64,000 nt of DNA from Paenibacillus_D sp047238105 (GTDB lineage Bacteria > Bacillota > Bacilli > Paenibacillales > Paenibacillaceae), in assembly GCF_047238105.1 (NCBI RefSeq), contig NZ_JBDFMD010000001.1, positions 1,922,001 to 1,986,000 of the forward strand, written 5' to 3'. Shown piece after piece: positions 26,081 to 34,585 of this stretch. Position 1 is the stretch's first letter. The number at the start of each line of letters is the position of its first letter. A program made the translations under genes and the position numbers. A model generated the notes under the pieces. That model was not told the origin of the DNA. It did no database searches and worked only from the letters and a program-made list of their open reading frames with translations.

Positions 26081-26350
26081 CGACGCGCTGAGGGAAGAAA
26101 GGGTACTTACGGAGCGCGGTGAACGGTCGGACCAGTCGCTAGTGCCACGAGATCCCCGGCATGAGCAGTTTCAACGACCCTTTCTGCCGCTATTGCGTCG
26201 CAATCTACGGCTTGAGCTGCTCCAACGACCCTTTTTGCCGCTATTGTGTCGCAATCTACAGCTTGAGCTGCTCCAACGACCCTTTCTGCTGCTATTATGT
26301 CGTAATCTACAGCTTGAGCTGCTCCAACGACTCTTTCTGCCGCTAATGCC
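26081..26350 (+). repeat. Array C: one A-type unit then four 51-bp repeats
   Basis: 26081-26130 (CGCTGAGGGAAGAAAGGGTA, then GAACGGTCGG) resembles a unit of array A. From 26173 the word AACGACYCTTTYTGCYGCTA recurs at 26173, 26224, 26275 and 26326, each 51 bases apart, with TCTACRGCTTGAGCTGCTCC between. Frames reading DPFCRYCVAIYSLSCSN are by-products of the 17-codon period. Confidence 0.85.
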
Positions 26351-26360
26351 GCATTTTTTC

Positions 26361-26385
26361 TAGCCTGACTCCCAGGAATCATATA
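26361..26385 (+). repeat. 25-bp end box, copy 2
   Basis: Identical over 25 bases to 10463-10487, again immediately after the tandem array. Confidence 0.8.
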
Positions 26386-26401
26386 AACACTTATAAATAC
26401 A

Positions 26402-26445
26402 CAAAAAACCGCTGTCCAGGCCCGTATCTCAGCCCGGAACAGCGG
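26402..26445 (-). terminator. Intrinsic terminator after MBL hydrolase
   Basis: CCGCTGT at 26409-26415 pairs with ACAGCGG at 26439-26445, plus inner GC pairs; the minus strand continues with TTTTTT. Confidence 0.8.
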
Positions 26446-26460
26446 GTCGCCGCTTCGCTC

Positions 26461-27525
26461 CTATCTTCCCGACAGACGCCAAGTCTCTCCATGCGAGAGG
26501 ATCACCAGACGTTCCGGTTCAATCTTCAAGTCGCATCTGCCGCTCTCCAGCCGGTCCAGCGCCTCGCGCGGCGTATCGTCGGCGAGCTTGAAGCAGCTGT
26601 AATGCATCGGCACGAACAGCTTCGCTCCCGTATCCAGGAACGCCTGCAGCGCCTCCTCCGGCGAGACATGCTGCGGCGCCATGAACCACTCCGGCTCGTA
26701 TGCGCCGATCGGCATGAGCGCCACGTCAATCTCGAACCGCCGGCCGATCTCTTCGAATCCCCGGAAGTATCCGCTGTCCCCCGCAAAATAGATCACGGGC
26801 CGATCGCCGACGACCGGACGTTCCTCACGCGCCTCAGCCGCAGGTTCAGCGCGCTCGCTCTTGGGAGCTGCAAGCGCAGAGATCGCAGCTTTGTGACGCT
26901 CTGCTGCCCCCGGATCGTCCTGCGCCTCCGCATCCGGCGCAGGCTCGATAACCCAGCCGCCCCAATGCGACTTGTTCATATCCCACGGCGTCCGCCGGGT
27001 CGAGTGCTGGGACGGGACGAACGTGAAGCGGACGCCCCGTATCGTAATCGACTCCCACCAATGGAACTCCTTGATGCGCATGAATCCCTTGAGCCGCAGC
27101 TTCGAGCGAAGTCCCGCTGGCACGAGCAGCAGCTTGGAGCCGGTCAGCCGCCGCAGCGACGAGATATTGAGGTGGTCGTAATGCGAATGAGAGACGAGCA
27201 CAATATCGACCGGCGGCATATCGGTAATCTCGATGCCGGGCGGGGTCATCCGCTTGTTCATGGCCATCTTGGCCGCCCAGACGGGATCGGTCACGATATT
27301 GAGCCCTGAGTGCTGGACCAAAAACGTCGAGTGGCCGATCCATGTAATCGAAGGCTCCGAATCGTTATGATCCAGGTAAGTCAGATCTGGAGCTGTATTG
27401 GGTACCACATAGGAATAATCTTTATATTTGGCCTTGCGCACGCGTTCTTGGCGCCAACGTTTGAACTGAGCCATTGTTTTGGCGGTTTGTATGGGATCTG
27501 AGTTCTGGAATGGCAATCTTCGCAA
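26461..27525 (-). CDS. MBL-fold hydrolase, NAPE-PLD/UlaG-like
   Basis: About 354 residues with the metallo-beta-lactamase metal site: VLVSHSHYDHL (HxHxDH), the WIGHSTFLVQ lead-in, SQHSTRR, YFAGDSGYF and MHYSCFK. Relatives are N-acyl phosphatidylethanolamine phospholipase D-like phosphodiesterases. About 45 Ala/Glu/Pro-rich residues (about 195-237) are inserted between SHWGGWVIE and PVIYFAGD, absent from normal relatives. The TTG at 27525 has GAGGAGA 6 bases upstream and precedes the conserved PFQNSDP; an ATG 21 codons earlier is less likely. Confidence 0.8.
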   Translation of the reverse strand: MRRLPFQNSDPIQTAKTMAQFKRWRQERVRKAKYKDYSYVVPNTAPDLTYLDHNDSEPSITWIGHSTFLVQHSGLNIVTDPVWAAKMAMNKRMTPPGIEITDMPPVDIVLVSHSHYDHLNISSLRRLTGSKLLLVPAGLRSKLRLKGFMRIKEFHWWESITIRGVRFTFVPSQHSTRRTPWDMNKSHWGGWVIEPAPDAEAQDDPGAAERHKAAISALAAPKSERAEPAAEAREERPVVGDRPVIYFAGDSGYFRGFEEIGRRFEIDVALMPIGAYEPEWFMAPQHVSPEEALQAFLDTGAKLFVPMHYSCFKLADDTPREALDRLESGRCDLKIEPERLVILSHGETWRLSGR

Positions 27526-27705
27526 ACCGTCATCTCCTCGCCTTCTGATGTCTCCCCTAGAATAACAAGAGAGACGCATTGTACGCAAATTACCCGCAAA
27601 AGGTGCAGCATAAACGAGAATACATCGTCTCCGAGGGTTCGCAATCGGCAGTCAGATGGGGTACACTAACGCTATAGTTATCTTGATGATCAGGAGGTAC
27701 CCGAT

Positions 27706-28860
27706 ATGAAGCTGATTTCGATCGAACCGACGCCAAGTCCCAATTCCATGAAGCTCAATGTCGATGAGAAGCTGCCTTCCCAGCAGCGGGATACGTATAC
27801 CAAAAACCAGGCCGCCGAGGCGCCTGAGCCGCTGCGCAGCCTGCTCGCGATCGACGGCGTCCGCAGCTTGTTCCGGACGGCGGACTTCATCGCCCTGGAC
27901 CGCAAGCCCAGCAGCGACTGGCAGCCGATCCTGGAGGCTGCCCGGACACTGCTCGGGGGCGCCGAAGGACAGCACGGCACAGATGCGGAGAATGCCGGCG
28001 ACCGGACGTTTGGCGAAGCCCACGTACTGATGCAGACGTATCGGGGCATCCCGATGCAGCTGCGCATCCAGACGAGCGCTGGCGAGCATCGGACGGCACT
28101 GCCGGAGCAGTTCACGGCGGCGGTGCAGGAAGCGGCGGGCGCGAGCATGATCCGCGAGCGCAAGCTCGAGGAGCTCGGGGTCCGCTATGGCGACCCCGAG
28201 GAGATCGCGGCGGAGGTCGCGGCCGAGCTGTCCGCGGCCTATACGCCGGAGCGGCTGCGCGAGCTCATCGCTGCAGCCGCCGCGCTGAGCGCGGACGCCA
28301 CGGCAGCGGAGCAGGCTGCGTCGGCGCCGAGGCAGGCGCCGCCGACGCCGGCGGAGCTGGCTTCGCTGCTCGAGGAGCCGGACTGGCGCGTCCGGTATGC
28401 AGCGCTGGAGCGTGTCGGCACGGCGGTGCCGGAGATGCTGCCGCAGCTGGCGCGAGCCGTAACCGACGAGAACACGTCGATCCGGCGGCTGGCGGTCGTC
28501 TATCTCGGCGACCTGCGCAGTCCGGAGGCGCTGCCGCATCTGTTCGCCGCGCTGCGGGACAAGTCGGTGTCGGTCCGTCGGACCGCCGGCGATACCTTGT
28601 CCGATCTCGGCGACCCGGCGGCGATCGGCCCGATGATCGAAGCGCTCGCCGATCCTAACAAGCTCGTCCGCTGGAGGGCCGCCCGCTTCCTGTACGAGCT
28701 GGGCGACGAGACTGCGATCCCCGCCCTCCGGGAGGCTGCGGGGGACAGCGAGTTCGAGATCCAGCTGCAGGCCTCGATCGCTCTGGAGCGGATCGAACGC
28801 GGCGAGGAAGCGGCCGGCTCCGTTTGGCAGCAGATGACTGCCAGCCGCCGCGGGCAGTAG
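27706..28860 (+). CDS. CvfC/YpgR-like protein: Nfu N-terminal domain plus HEAT repeats
   Basis: A 384-residue protein. Residues 1-90 are the Nfu/NifU N-terminal-like domain (ISIEPTPSPNSMKLNVDE, GVRSLF). A middle linker is followed by HEAT repeats from about 220 (WRVRYAALERV, IRRLAVVYLGDL, VRRTAGDTLSDLGD, VRWRAARFLYELGD). Staphylococcus CvfC affects virulence gene expression; Bacillus YpgR is uncharacterised. HEAT repeats suggest protein binding, perhaps linked to Fe-S work. AGGAGGT precedes the ATG. Codon use is very GC-rich in the middle. Confidence 0.8.
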   Translation: MKLISIEPTPSPNSMKLNVDEKLPSQQRDTYTKNQAAEAPEPLRSLLAIDGVRSLFRTADFIALDRKPSSDWQPILEAARTLLGGAEGQHGTDAENAGDRTFGEAHVLMQTYRGIPMQLRIQTSAGEHRTALPEQFTAAVQEAAGASMIRERKLEELGVRYGDPEEIAAEVAAELSAAYTPERLRELIAAAAALSADATAAEQAASAPRQAPPTPAELASLLEEPDWRVRYAALERVGTAVPEMLPQLARAVTDENTSIRRLAVVYLGDLRSPEALPHLFAALRDKSVSVRRTAGDTLSDLGDPAAIGPMIEALADPNKLVRWRAARFLYELGDETAIPALREAAGDSEFEIQLQASIALERIERGEEAAGSVWQQMTASRRGQ

Positions 28861-29017
28861 GGCTGTAGTTGCCCCACAATTCCTTACACTATTTAAGCGG
28901 CGGCGCCGCCTGCATCAGCCCACGGTGGCTGACCGGCGCGCCGCCGCCCCACTATTTCCGAATCCAAGTAACTTTTTACCCCTCATTAGACGCCGCGTCC
29001 CTCTAGGAACGTCAAAG

Positions 29018-29043
29018 CCCCCGTGTCTCTCTCGACACGGGGG
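29018..29043. terminator. Bidirectional hairpin between convergent genes
   Basis: CCCCCGTGTC, 6-base loop, GACACGGGGG, between the CvfC-like and transglutaminase stops. T-runs are short on both sides. Confidence 0.55.
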
Positions 29044-29069
29044 TTCTGCCGTCTGCGCCACATGGCGGG

Positions 29070-30185
29070 CTAACGATGAAGGGTGAATTTTGCATCCAAC
29101 AGCACGGAACCATCATCGCCGTAATCCCGGTAAGACAGCTCGTAGGAAGCAACACGACCGGTAGCTCGCATCGCCTGATCGATATCTGCCTTGAGTGTTG
29201 CCCCATTCAGATAACGGATCTGGAAGGCACTCTCCCCTGCCTGGATCGCCTGCCGGATGCGAACCGTCAGGTCGTTGACCCCGGCGGCGACATGCTCGGC
29301 CTGCAGCCAGTGCAGCCCAAGCTCGCGCTCCAACTCCAGGTAGAATGCTGCGCGCGCTGTGTCCTGCTGCATCAGCTTGCCCAGCGTGTCCGCATACACA
29401 GTCACTGCCGGCGGATAACTGCGTGTCCACGTATGGTCCTTGCGCATCTCCTGATCCGTCTTCAGATAATAAGCGTAGCTGACTTCTCCCGGCTGATCCG
29501 GCACCGGATCGTTCCAAGTCACATCCAGATGATACCAGGAGCCATTGACATTGACGATGTTCCAGGCATGGTTGCCCGTATCCACAGTCCCTTCGACGAT
29601 TCGGTTAGGGATTCCCGCAGCCTCGAGCATCTTGTAGGCGAGCAGGGAGTACCCCTGACAGACCGCGCGCCCGTCAGCCAGTGCCTCATACGCCGTATAG
29701 CTCTGAAGAGATTCGTCGTAAGCGACGTTCAGGACGATCCAATCGTTGATGGCCTTAACCTTCTGGTGAGCATTCATCCCGTCATGGATGATCTGGGCGA
29801 CGATGTCGGCTACCCTCTCATCCACATAAGCGGTCTGCTCTGACGTTTCCCGATACTCTATCATGATCTTGATCTTGGCCCGCTGGCTCCAGCTCTGGAT
29901 CGAGTACTGGTAGGAATCCACAATATACGCTATATAGTCATCCTTGGCCATCGCAGCCTGGATGATCCCGGGCATCTGCTCGGAAAGATCGGACTGGCTT
30001 CCGGTGTAGGTGATTGTAAACTCGGATTGTTGACCGCTCAGATGCTGATAGATCGTCTCTTCCAAAGTAGAAGCGCTGGAGATGGCGGAGGAATCTGCCG
30101 TGACAAATTCATACTTTAACTCCAAGGCCAGCAAAACAGCTACGATCGAAAGTAAAATCCCACTTCGCAAGATGAATTTTTTCAT
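29070..30185 (-). CDS. Extracytoplasmic transglutaminase-like protein
   Basis: A 371-residue protein with an N-terminal signal or anchor (FILRSGILLSIVAVLLALE) and a transglutaminase-like domain in the middle. The papain-type triad is visible: Cys in DGRAVCQGYSLL (about 173), His in TGNHAWNIV (about 206), Asp in YHLDVTWND (about 218). In Firmicutes such proteins are presumed surface peptidases or crosslinkers; the substrate is unknown. It has its own leader, with a poor ribosome binding site (GGGGG). Confidence 0.8.
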   Translation of the reverse strand: MKKFILRSGILLSIVAVLLALELKYEFVTADSSAISSASTLEETIYQHLSGQQSEFTITYTGSQSDLSEQMPGIIQAAMAKDDYIAYIVDSYQYSIQSWSQRAKIKIMIEYRETSEQTAYVDERVADIVAQIIHDGMNAHQKVKAINDWIVLNVAYDESLQSYTAYEALADGRAVCQGYSLLAYKMLEAAGIPNRIVEGTVDTGNHAWNIVNVNGSWYHLDVTWNDPVPDQPGEVSYAYYLKTDQEMRKDHTWTRSYPPAVTVYADTLGKLMQQDTARAAFYLELERELGLHWLQAEHVAAGVNDLTVRIRQAIQAGESAFQIRYLNGATLKADIDQAMRATGRVASYELSYRDYGDDGSVLLDAKFTLHR

Positions 30186-30608
30186 TGAAGACCCCCTTGC
30201 TTCATAACGTACAGGGCTTGCCTCTGTACATTATAGCTTATACCGCCCGCTGTAATCCAATTTTCCCCCTCATTAATTTGCACCTCCAACTTGGACGCGC
30301 TCCATTTGCTTCACTTGATTTGTAATGTAATTGTAATATTACACTCAGGTTGGGTTCAGCTTGTCTCTCTATACTATTAGACATGACCCCCCTTTATTAT
30401 ATATTTTCTCTCTTACACCTGTGGCTGCGTGCCGCAGGTGTCTTTGTGTATATGGGCTGTGTCCTCTCGTGGAGCGACACTGCGAGCGACAAGAGAGACC
30501 CCGCACACCGAATCCATCTGTGAACGGTTGTGCCGCGCGCCATCGACTGGTTGATGGCGCACGGCGACTTGCACGTTCAAGCGGATCAACTGCTACCCGT
30601 TCAAGGGG
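30186..30608. other. Intergenic region with hairpins
   Basis: No gene is supported. ACACCTG at about 30415 pairs with CAGGTGT at about 30436. GCGCCATC near 30537 pairs with GATGGCGC near 30553, a candidate 3' structure for the KDPG aldolase gene without a T-run. The 30300-30350 part is AT-rich and may carry the transglutaminase promoter. Confidence 0.4.
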
Positions 30609-31244
30609 TTATCCCTGCTCCTGTATCGCCTGGACAAACCGCGACGCCTGCTTACGCAGCCGGTCGAACTCGCCGCTCTCGATCCAATCCTGCCTCACCA
30701 GCTTGCTGCCAAGCCCCACTCCGCACGCTCCCGCCTCCAGAAACGCGCCAATATTATCCAGATCCACGCCTCCCGTAGCAATCATCGGGATGTTGTTCAG
30801 CGGCGCCCGGATTTCCTTGAGATACGATAAGCCCAGCGAAGCCATCGGGAATACTTTGACCGCTTCCGCCCCGGCCTTCCACGCTCGGACGATCTCTGTC
30901 GGCGTCATCACGCCGGGCCAGACCGGCACATCCTGCCGGATGCCATACTCGATTACCGCTTCGTCGAGATTGGGGGAGATGAGGAACTGCGCCCCGGCAT
31001 CAACGGCTTCCTCTGCCATCTCTACATCGAGCACTGTCCCGGCGCCGATCGCCGCTTTCTCGCCGAACCGCTCGCGCCATCCCCGGATTAATCCCGTCGC
31101 GCCCTTCGTGTTCATCGTGACTTCCATTAATCGGATCCCGCCGTCGATCAGGGACTGGGCCGCCGCATCGGCTGCCTGCTCTTCAATATTGCGGAAAATC
31201 GCTACTATTTTATGCTGCATCAGCAGCTTCGTCATGTTGTGCAT
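30609..31244 (-). CDS. KDPG/KHG aldolase (first copy)
   Basis: A 211-residue class I aldolase splitting 2-keto-3-deoxy-6-phosphogluconate to pyruvate and glyceraldehyde 3-phosphate. Motifs: VAIFRN, RLMEVTMNT (catalytic Glu region), GAGTVLD, FLISPN, and Schiff-base Lys in EAVKVFPMAS (about 128). AAAGGAG lies 10 bases upstream of the ATG. No KDG kinase or uronate genes are adjacent. It differs clearly from the second copy at 59176. Confidence 0.9.
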   Translation of the reverse strand: MHNMTKLLMQHKIVAIFRNIEEQAADAAAQSLIDGGIRLMEVTMNTKGATGLIRGWRERFGEKAAIGAGTVLDVEMAEEAVDAGAQFLISPNLDEAVIEYGIRQDVPVWPGVMTPTEIVRAWKAGAEAVKVFPMASLGLSYLKEIRAPLNNIPMIATGGVDLDNIGAFLEAGACGVGLGSKLVRQDWIESGEFDRLRKQASRFVQAIQEQG

Positions 31245-31453
31245 GTTTTACCTGCTCCTTTGTATGAGGGCTTGATTCCTTCTAATGGTATTTTATCGGA
31301 CTCCCGGCATATCTACAACCACTGCGACACCGGATAAGCGCCCAGTGCATACAATACTGCATCGAGTTCCGCCCATGGGCGGGCATCCACCTGCATTCCA
31401 ACCGCCCAGGGCTGACATCCCCAAGATTGTCTCCAATTAAAGGAGTGTTCACG

Positions 31454-32107
31454 ATGCGAAGATCAGAGTTTCCCAACGGTTATCCCAGCCTCCCGGTAAA
31501 AAGCGGCTGCGGGTGCTCCGGCGAGCAGTCACGCATGATCCCGCCGCCACCGGGCCCCGGTCCCGGACCTGGTCCTGGACCCGGACCGTTTCCGCCGCCA
31601 CCTGGGCCAGGGCCGTTTCCGCCAGGACCAGGGCCGTTCCCGCCGCCACCTGGGCCGGGACCGTTCCCGCCTCCGCCAGGACCAGGGCCATTTCCACCGG
31701 GACCGGGGCCGGGGCCATTTCCACCCGGGCCGGGGCCGTTTCCACCCGGGCCGGGGCCGTTTCCGCCGTTTCCGTTGCCCATCCCACTGCCGATCCCGCT
31801 GCCGATACCAATCCCGGGCCAGCAGCGCAACGTCACCGTGGTGATCAATGGCGGGCGCTCCTTCCCGCAGATCACACAGCCGTATTACATTCGTTACCGC
31901 CCAGGCCTCACGGTGTATCAGGCCCTGCTGGAGACGGGGGTGGTTCAGATCTCGTTTAGCGGGCAGATCGTCGCCGTGAGCGGCATCTACATCTCCAGCA
32001 ACGTTCGCTATACACTGCGTCTGAATGGCCGGCCGCTCCCGGTCAGCCAGATCTATCTGCCCTTGCAGCCTGGCGATGCTGTCGGCCTTGAACTGTTCTA
32101 CGTGTAG
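31454..32107 (+). CDS. Pro/Gly-Phe repeat protein with DUF4430-like C-terminal domain
   Basis: About 217 residues. An N-terminal CGCSG is followed by about 85 residues of PGPGPFPPPPGPGPF-type repeats, then PLPIPLPIPLPIPIPG. The C-terminal 90 residues look like a beta-grasp ligand domain: VTVVINGGRSF, LTVYQALLETGV, and LRLNGRPL then LQPGDAVGLELFYV, as in DUF4430. The start is the ATG at 31454 with AAAGGAG 8 bases upstream. There is no signal peptide. A spore-coat or surface location is a guess based on the repeat type. A terminator follows. Confidence 0.7.
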   Translation: MRRSEFPNGYPSLPVKSGCGCSGEQSRMIPPPPGPGPGPGPGPGPFPPPPGPGPFPPGPGPFPPPPGPGPFPPPPGPGPFPPGPGPGPFPPGPGPFPPGPGPFPPFPLPIPLPIPLPIPIPGQQRNVTVVINGGRSFPQITQPYYIRYRPGLTVYQALLETGVVQISFSGQIVAVSGIYISSNVRYTLRLNGRPLPVSQIYLPLQPGDAVGLELFYV

Positions 32108-32118
32108 CCGTATAAGCC

Positions 32119-32149
32119 AGCCCCTCCCTATTGTGGAGGGGCTCCTTTG
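32119..32149 (+). terminator. Intrinsic terminator after Pro-rich gene
   Basis: AGCCCCTCC, 7-base loop, GGAGGGGCT, then CCTTTGTG. Confidence 0.65.
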
Positions 32150-32340
32150 TGTAGTGCCTTGGCAACGAAGCGTCACCGTCAGCGCTCCAACAGCAGCAAG
32201 AGCTGAACTATAACCCCGCCATAGTTGCCCCCAACCCAAAATGCTACCGCAATAACTGCCAAACGGCAGTCGGATCCGACCGCAGCCGAGCAACGCGCCG
32301 AAATCAGGATGAGGTAAGCTATAAGCCTTGCTCCAGCACA

Positions 32341-32400
32341 AATAAAACACGCCCGTAGAGGGCAATATCATAACATGAATGACATTGCCCTCTACGGGCG
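32341..32400 (-). terminator. Intrinsic terminator after UlaG-like gene
   Basis: CGCCCGTAGAGGGCAAT at 32350-32366 pairs perfectly with its complement at 32384-32400 (17 bp); the minus strand continues GTGTTTTATT. Confidence 0.8.
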
Positions 32401-32406
32401 CTTGAG

Positions 32407-33258
32407 TTACAAAAATGCTTTGTCCGATGCGTACAAATACCGCTCAAAGCGGGCCATCACATGGCACTTCTGCTCGGGATACTGCTCGTACAAATACTGC
32501 ACAAAATGGCCGGGCTTCTCGCTGTTGCCTGCGAACATATCATAATGCAACGGCACCACGGTCTCGATCTCCGCCGCAACAGCCAGCTCTGCCGCTTCGC
32601 GGTAGTCCATGTTGCCTACGATGTGCTGACTCCGGCGATAATAGTCGCCGCCATTGATCGGCAGCAGCCCCAGGTCGATCCGCTGCTCCCGCAGCGTCTC
32701 CGCCAGTCCGTCGTAGATCACCGTATCACCGGCATGGTAGATCGTAAGTCCATTCATCTGCAGCACATAACCGACATAGCGGTCATAACCTTGCTCATTG
32801 CGTTCGAGCACCTCATGCGCTGCAGACACCGGCAACAGCCGGATCGGGTCTTCGGCGGAACCGATATCAAGCCATTCTCCGGCCATCGCGTCGGTGATCC
32901 GCTCTGGCTGTACGCCGCAGTCCGTCAGCAGCTCTCTGCAGCAGGCGGGGGCTACATAACGCGTACCCGGCTGCGTCCGCGCCAGGACGCGGACCGTCTC
33001 GGGATCGAGATGGTCGATGTGCTCATGCGTGATCAGACAGACATCGATCGTGTCGATCGCCTCCGGCGGAAATGGCGGGGCAAAGGTGCGGATCTCCGAC
33101 AGCGTCCCCGAGATAAACGGATCGATATAGATGACCGTCTCCTTGCCCTTGAGGATAACGCTCTCTTGACCCAGGAACCATACTGCCGCCATCCCCTCCG
33201 GCACCCGTGTGCGCGCGACCTCCGACATCCACTGCTCGTGACTCCGTGATTGTGCCAT
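32407..33258 (-). CDS. MBL-fold hydrolase, UlaG-like
   Basis: A 283-residue protein with LITHEHIDHLDPET (HxHxDH), FLGQESVILKG, YHAGDTVIYDG and VVPLHYDMFAGN. This set matches the UlaG (L-ascorbate-6-phosphate lactonase) branch of MBL enzymes. The araD gene 1.3 kb further upstream would fit an ascorbate-type route, but no ulaABC PTS is present, so the assignment stays at family level. Four-gene minus-strand run: PilZ protein, lipoprotein, this gene; gaps are 80-90 bases. Confidence 0.8.
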   Translation of the reverse strand: MAQSRSHEQWMSEVARTRVPEGMAAVWFLGQESVILKGKETVIYIDPFISGTLSEIRTFAPPFPPEAIDTIDVCLITHEHIDHLDPETVRVLARTQPGTRYVAPACCRELLTDCGVQPERITDAMAGEWLDIGSAEDPIRLLPVSAAHEVLERNEQGYDRYVGYVLQMNGLTIYHAGDTVIYDGLAETLREQRIDLGLLPINGGDYYRRSQHIVGNMDYREAAELAVAAEIETVVPLHYDMFAGNSEKPGHFVQYLYEQYPEQKCHVMARFERYLYASDKAFL

Positions 33259-33341
33259 GACAAGCCTCCATTTCTGTAATCTGTATCTCTTGCTGTACCG
33301 CCTCCTCCAGCCGTCTACTGACCGGCCGCCGTCGGCGTCTC

Positions 33342-33989
33342 TCAGTCCGCCTGAGCAAGCTGCTCTTCTGCCCAGCTCATCAGCTTGTCTGCCACAGCCT
33401 GACCCGACTCAGGGAGCATGATGCCCCGATCCGAGACGAGACGACCGTCGGCATCCATGTAGAAGGACAGGATCTCACGATCCTGGTCGTCTTCCATGAT
33501 GAAGATGTAAGGGCCGGCCTGCTCCTGGCCGGACTCCGGCACTTTCTCCGCGACATCGTCGAGGATGTTCGTGAACTGGGTGACGCCACGCCTCGTATCC
33601 GTACCTGCCTCCCGGCCGTCTGCAGTGTCCCGGACGATGACTTCGTCCACCCGCTGATCGTTGCGGGCCCAGGTTGACAGATGATAACCCGTCACCCGGA
33701 TATCCGCTGACGTCCCGTAGGCCGGCTCCGCGCCATCGTAATCATCCGATAGATAACTCACGTAGCTGCCGATATCGATCTGCTCGGCCGTGCTCTCCGG
33801 GACGGTCAGATAAGTCGTCGTATAATTGCCCTCCTCAGGGACATCGATCAAGGTCAAGACCGAGCCTTTCTTCTCTGTCACGGCGCCTGTGAGCCTGCCG
33901 TCTTCCGCCGCTTGTTCACCCGAGCACCCGGATGCGGCAACCAGCAGACAGAGCATCAGGACGCCGATCCCGTGTTGCAGATGCTTCAT
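33342..33989 (-). CDS. Lipoprotein of unknown function
   Basis: A 215-residue protein with signal peptide and lipobox VAASGC (Cys about 22). The mature part has a beta-rich N-terminal region (TGAVTEKKGSVLTLIDVPEE) and an acidic C-terminal half with FIMEDDQDREILSFYMDADG. I do not recognise the family. GTGAGG precedes the ATG. It lies 18 bases after the PilZ gene stop, so the two probably share a transcript. Confidence 0.7.
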   Translation of the reverse strand: MKHLQHGIGVLMLCLLVAASGCSGEQAAEDGRLTGAVTEKKGSVLTLIDVPEEGNYTTTYLTVPESTAEQIDIGSYVSYLSDDYDGAEPAYGTSADIRVTGYHLSTWARNDQRVDEVIVRDTADGREAGTDTRRGVTQFTNILDDVAEKVPESGQEQAGPYIFIMEDDQDREILSFYMDADGRLVSDRGIMLPESGQAVADKLMSWAEEQLAQAD

Positions 33990-34007
33990 GCTGTAACCTC
34001 ACTTGAT

Positions 34008-34385
34008 TTATTGGGCGATGATCCGGTTGGTAGCGGCCAATTGCCGCAGCTCGATGTTCATGCGCTCCCGGAAGCCGTCGCCGGTCTCGAACTGAATGCC
34101 GTAGCAATACAGCCCGTCCTTCAGCGTCTGCCAGCGGATCACGCCATGCAGCTCCCAAGGTTCTTCATTAAACTGGGCATAGAGCACCAGTCCCACTGCA
34201 TGCTCGGCCGTGCCGAGATTGAGCGCACTCACCATATTGCAGCCGGAGCGGCTCAGATTGATGATCTCCGCTTGCGCTCGCTTGCTGTCTACCGGTTGAT
34301 TATTGATCCGATTGATCTGAAAGGTACACGCCTCCGGGGTATGGAAGATATACCGGAAGGGCTCTTTTCTTCTGCTTTTGTCCAT
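34008..34385 (-). CDS. PilZ-domain protein (c-di-GMP binding candidate)
   Basis: A 125-residue protein consisting of a PilZ barrel. RRKEPFRY near the N-terminus supplies the arginine motif and NLSRSGCNM (about 44) the D/NxSxxG motif that binds cyclic di-GMP; GIQFETGDG closes the barrel. The RxxxR spacing is imperfect, so ligand binding needs testing. Ribosome binding site GGAGAG. Next gene: lipoprotein. Confidence 0.7.
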   Translation of the reverse strand: MDKSRRKEPFRYIFHTPEACTFQINRINNQPVDSKRAQAEIINLSRSGCNMVSALNLGTAEHAVGLVLYAQFNEEPWELHGVIRWQTLKDGLYCYGIQFETGDGFRERMNIELRQLAATNRIIAQ

Positions 34386-34521
34386 AGCGCAGGCTCTCCA
34401 GATGTAGTTAGATTAGGAACTTCTACCAAAAAGTATAGTTGAAAAGCGTTGTCATTTCAACGATTTGTCCCCAGGCACCCCTTTAGCTTCCCAAGCGGAA
34501 GAAACTTTTTACAATATCCGC

Positions 34522-34555
34522 AAAAAAAACAAGGCACAGCCGGATATGCTGTGCC
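34522..34555 (-). terminator. Intrinsic terminator after araD
   Basis: GGCACAGC, 7-base loop, GCTGTGCC; on the minus strand followed by TTGTTTTTTTT. Confidence 0.85.
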
Positions 34556-34585
34556 GATAGAAAACCATTGCGGACTTGCTGAAGA

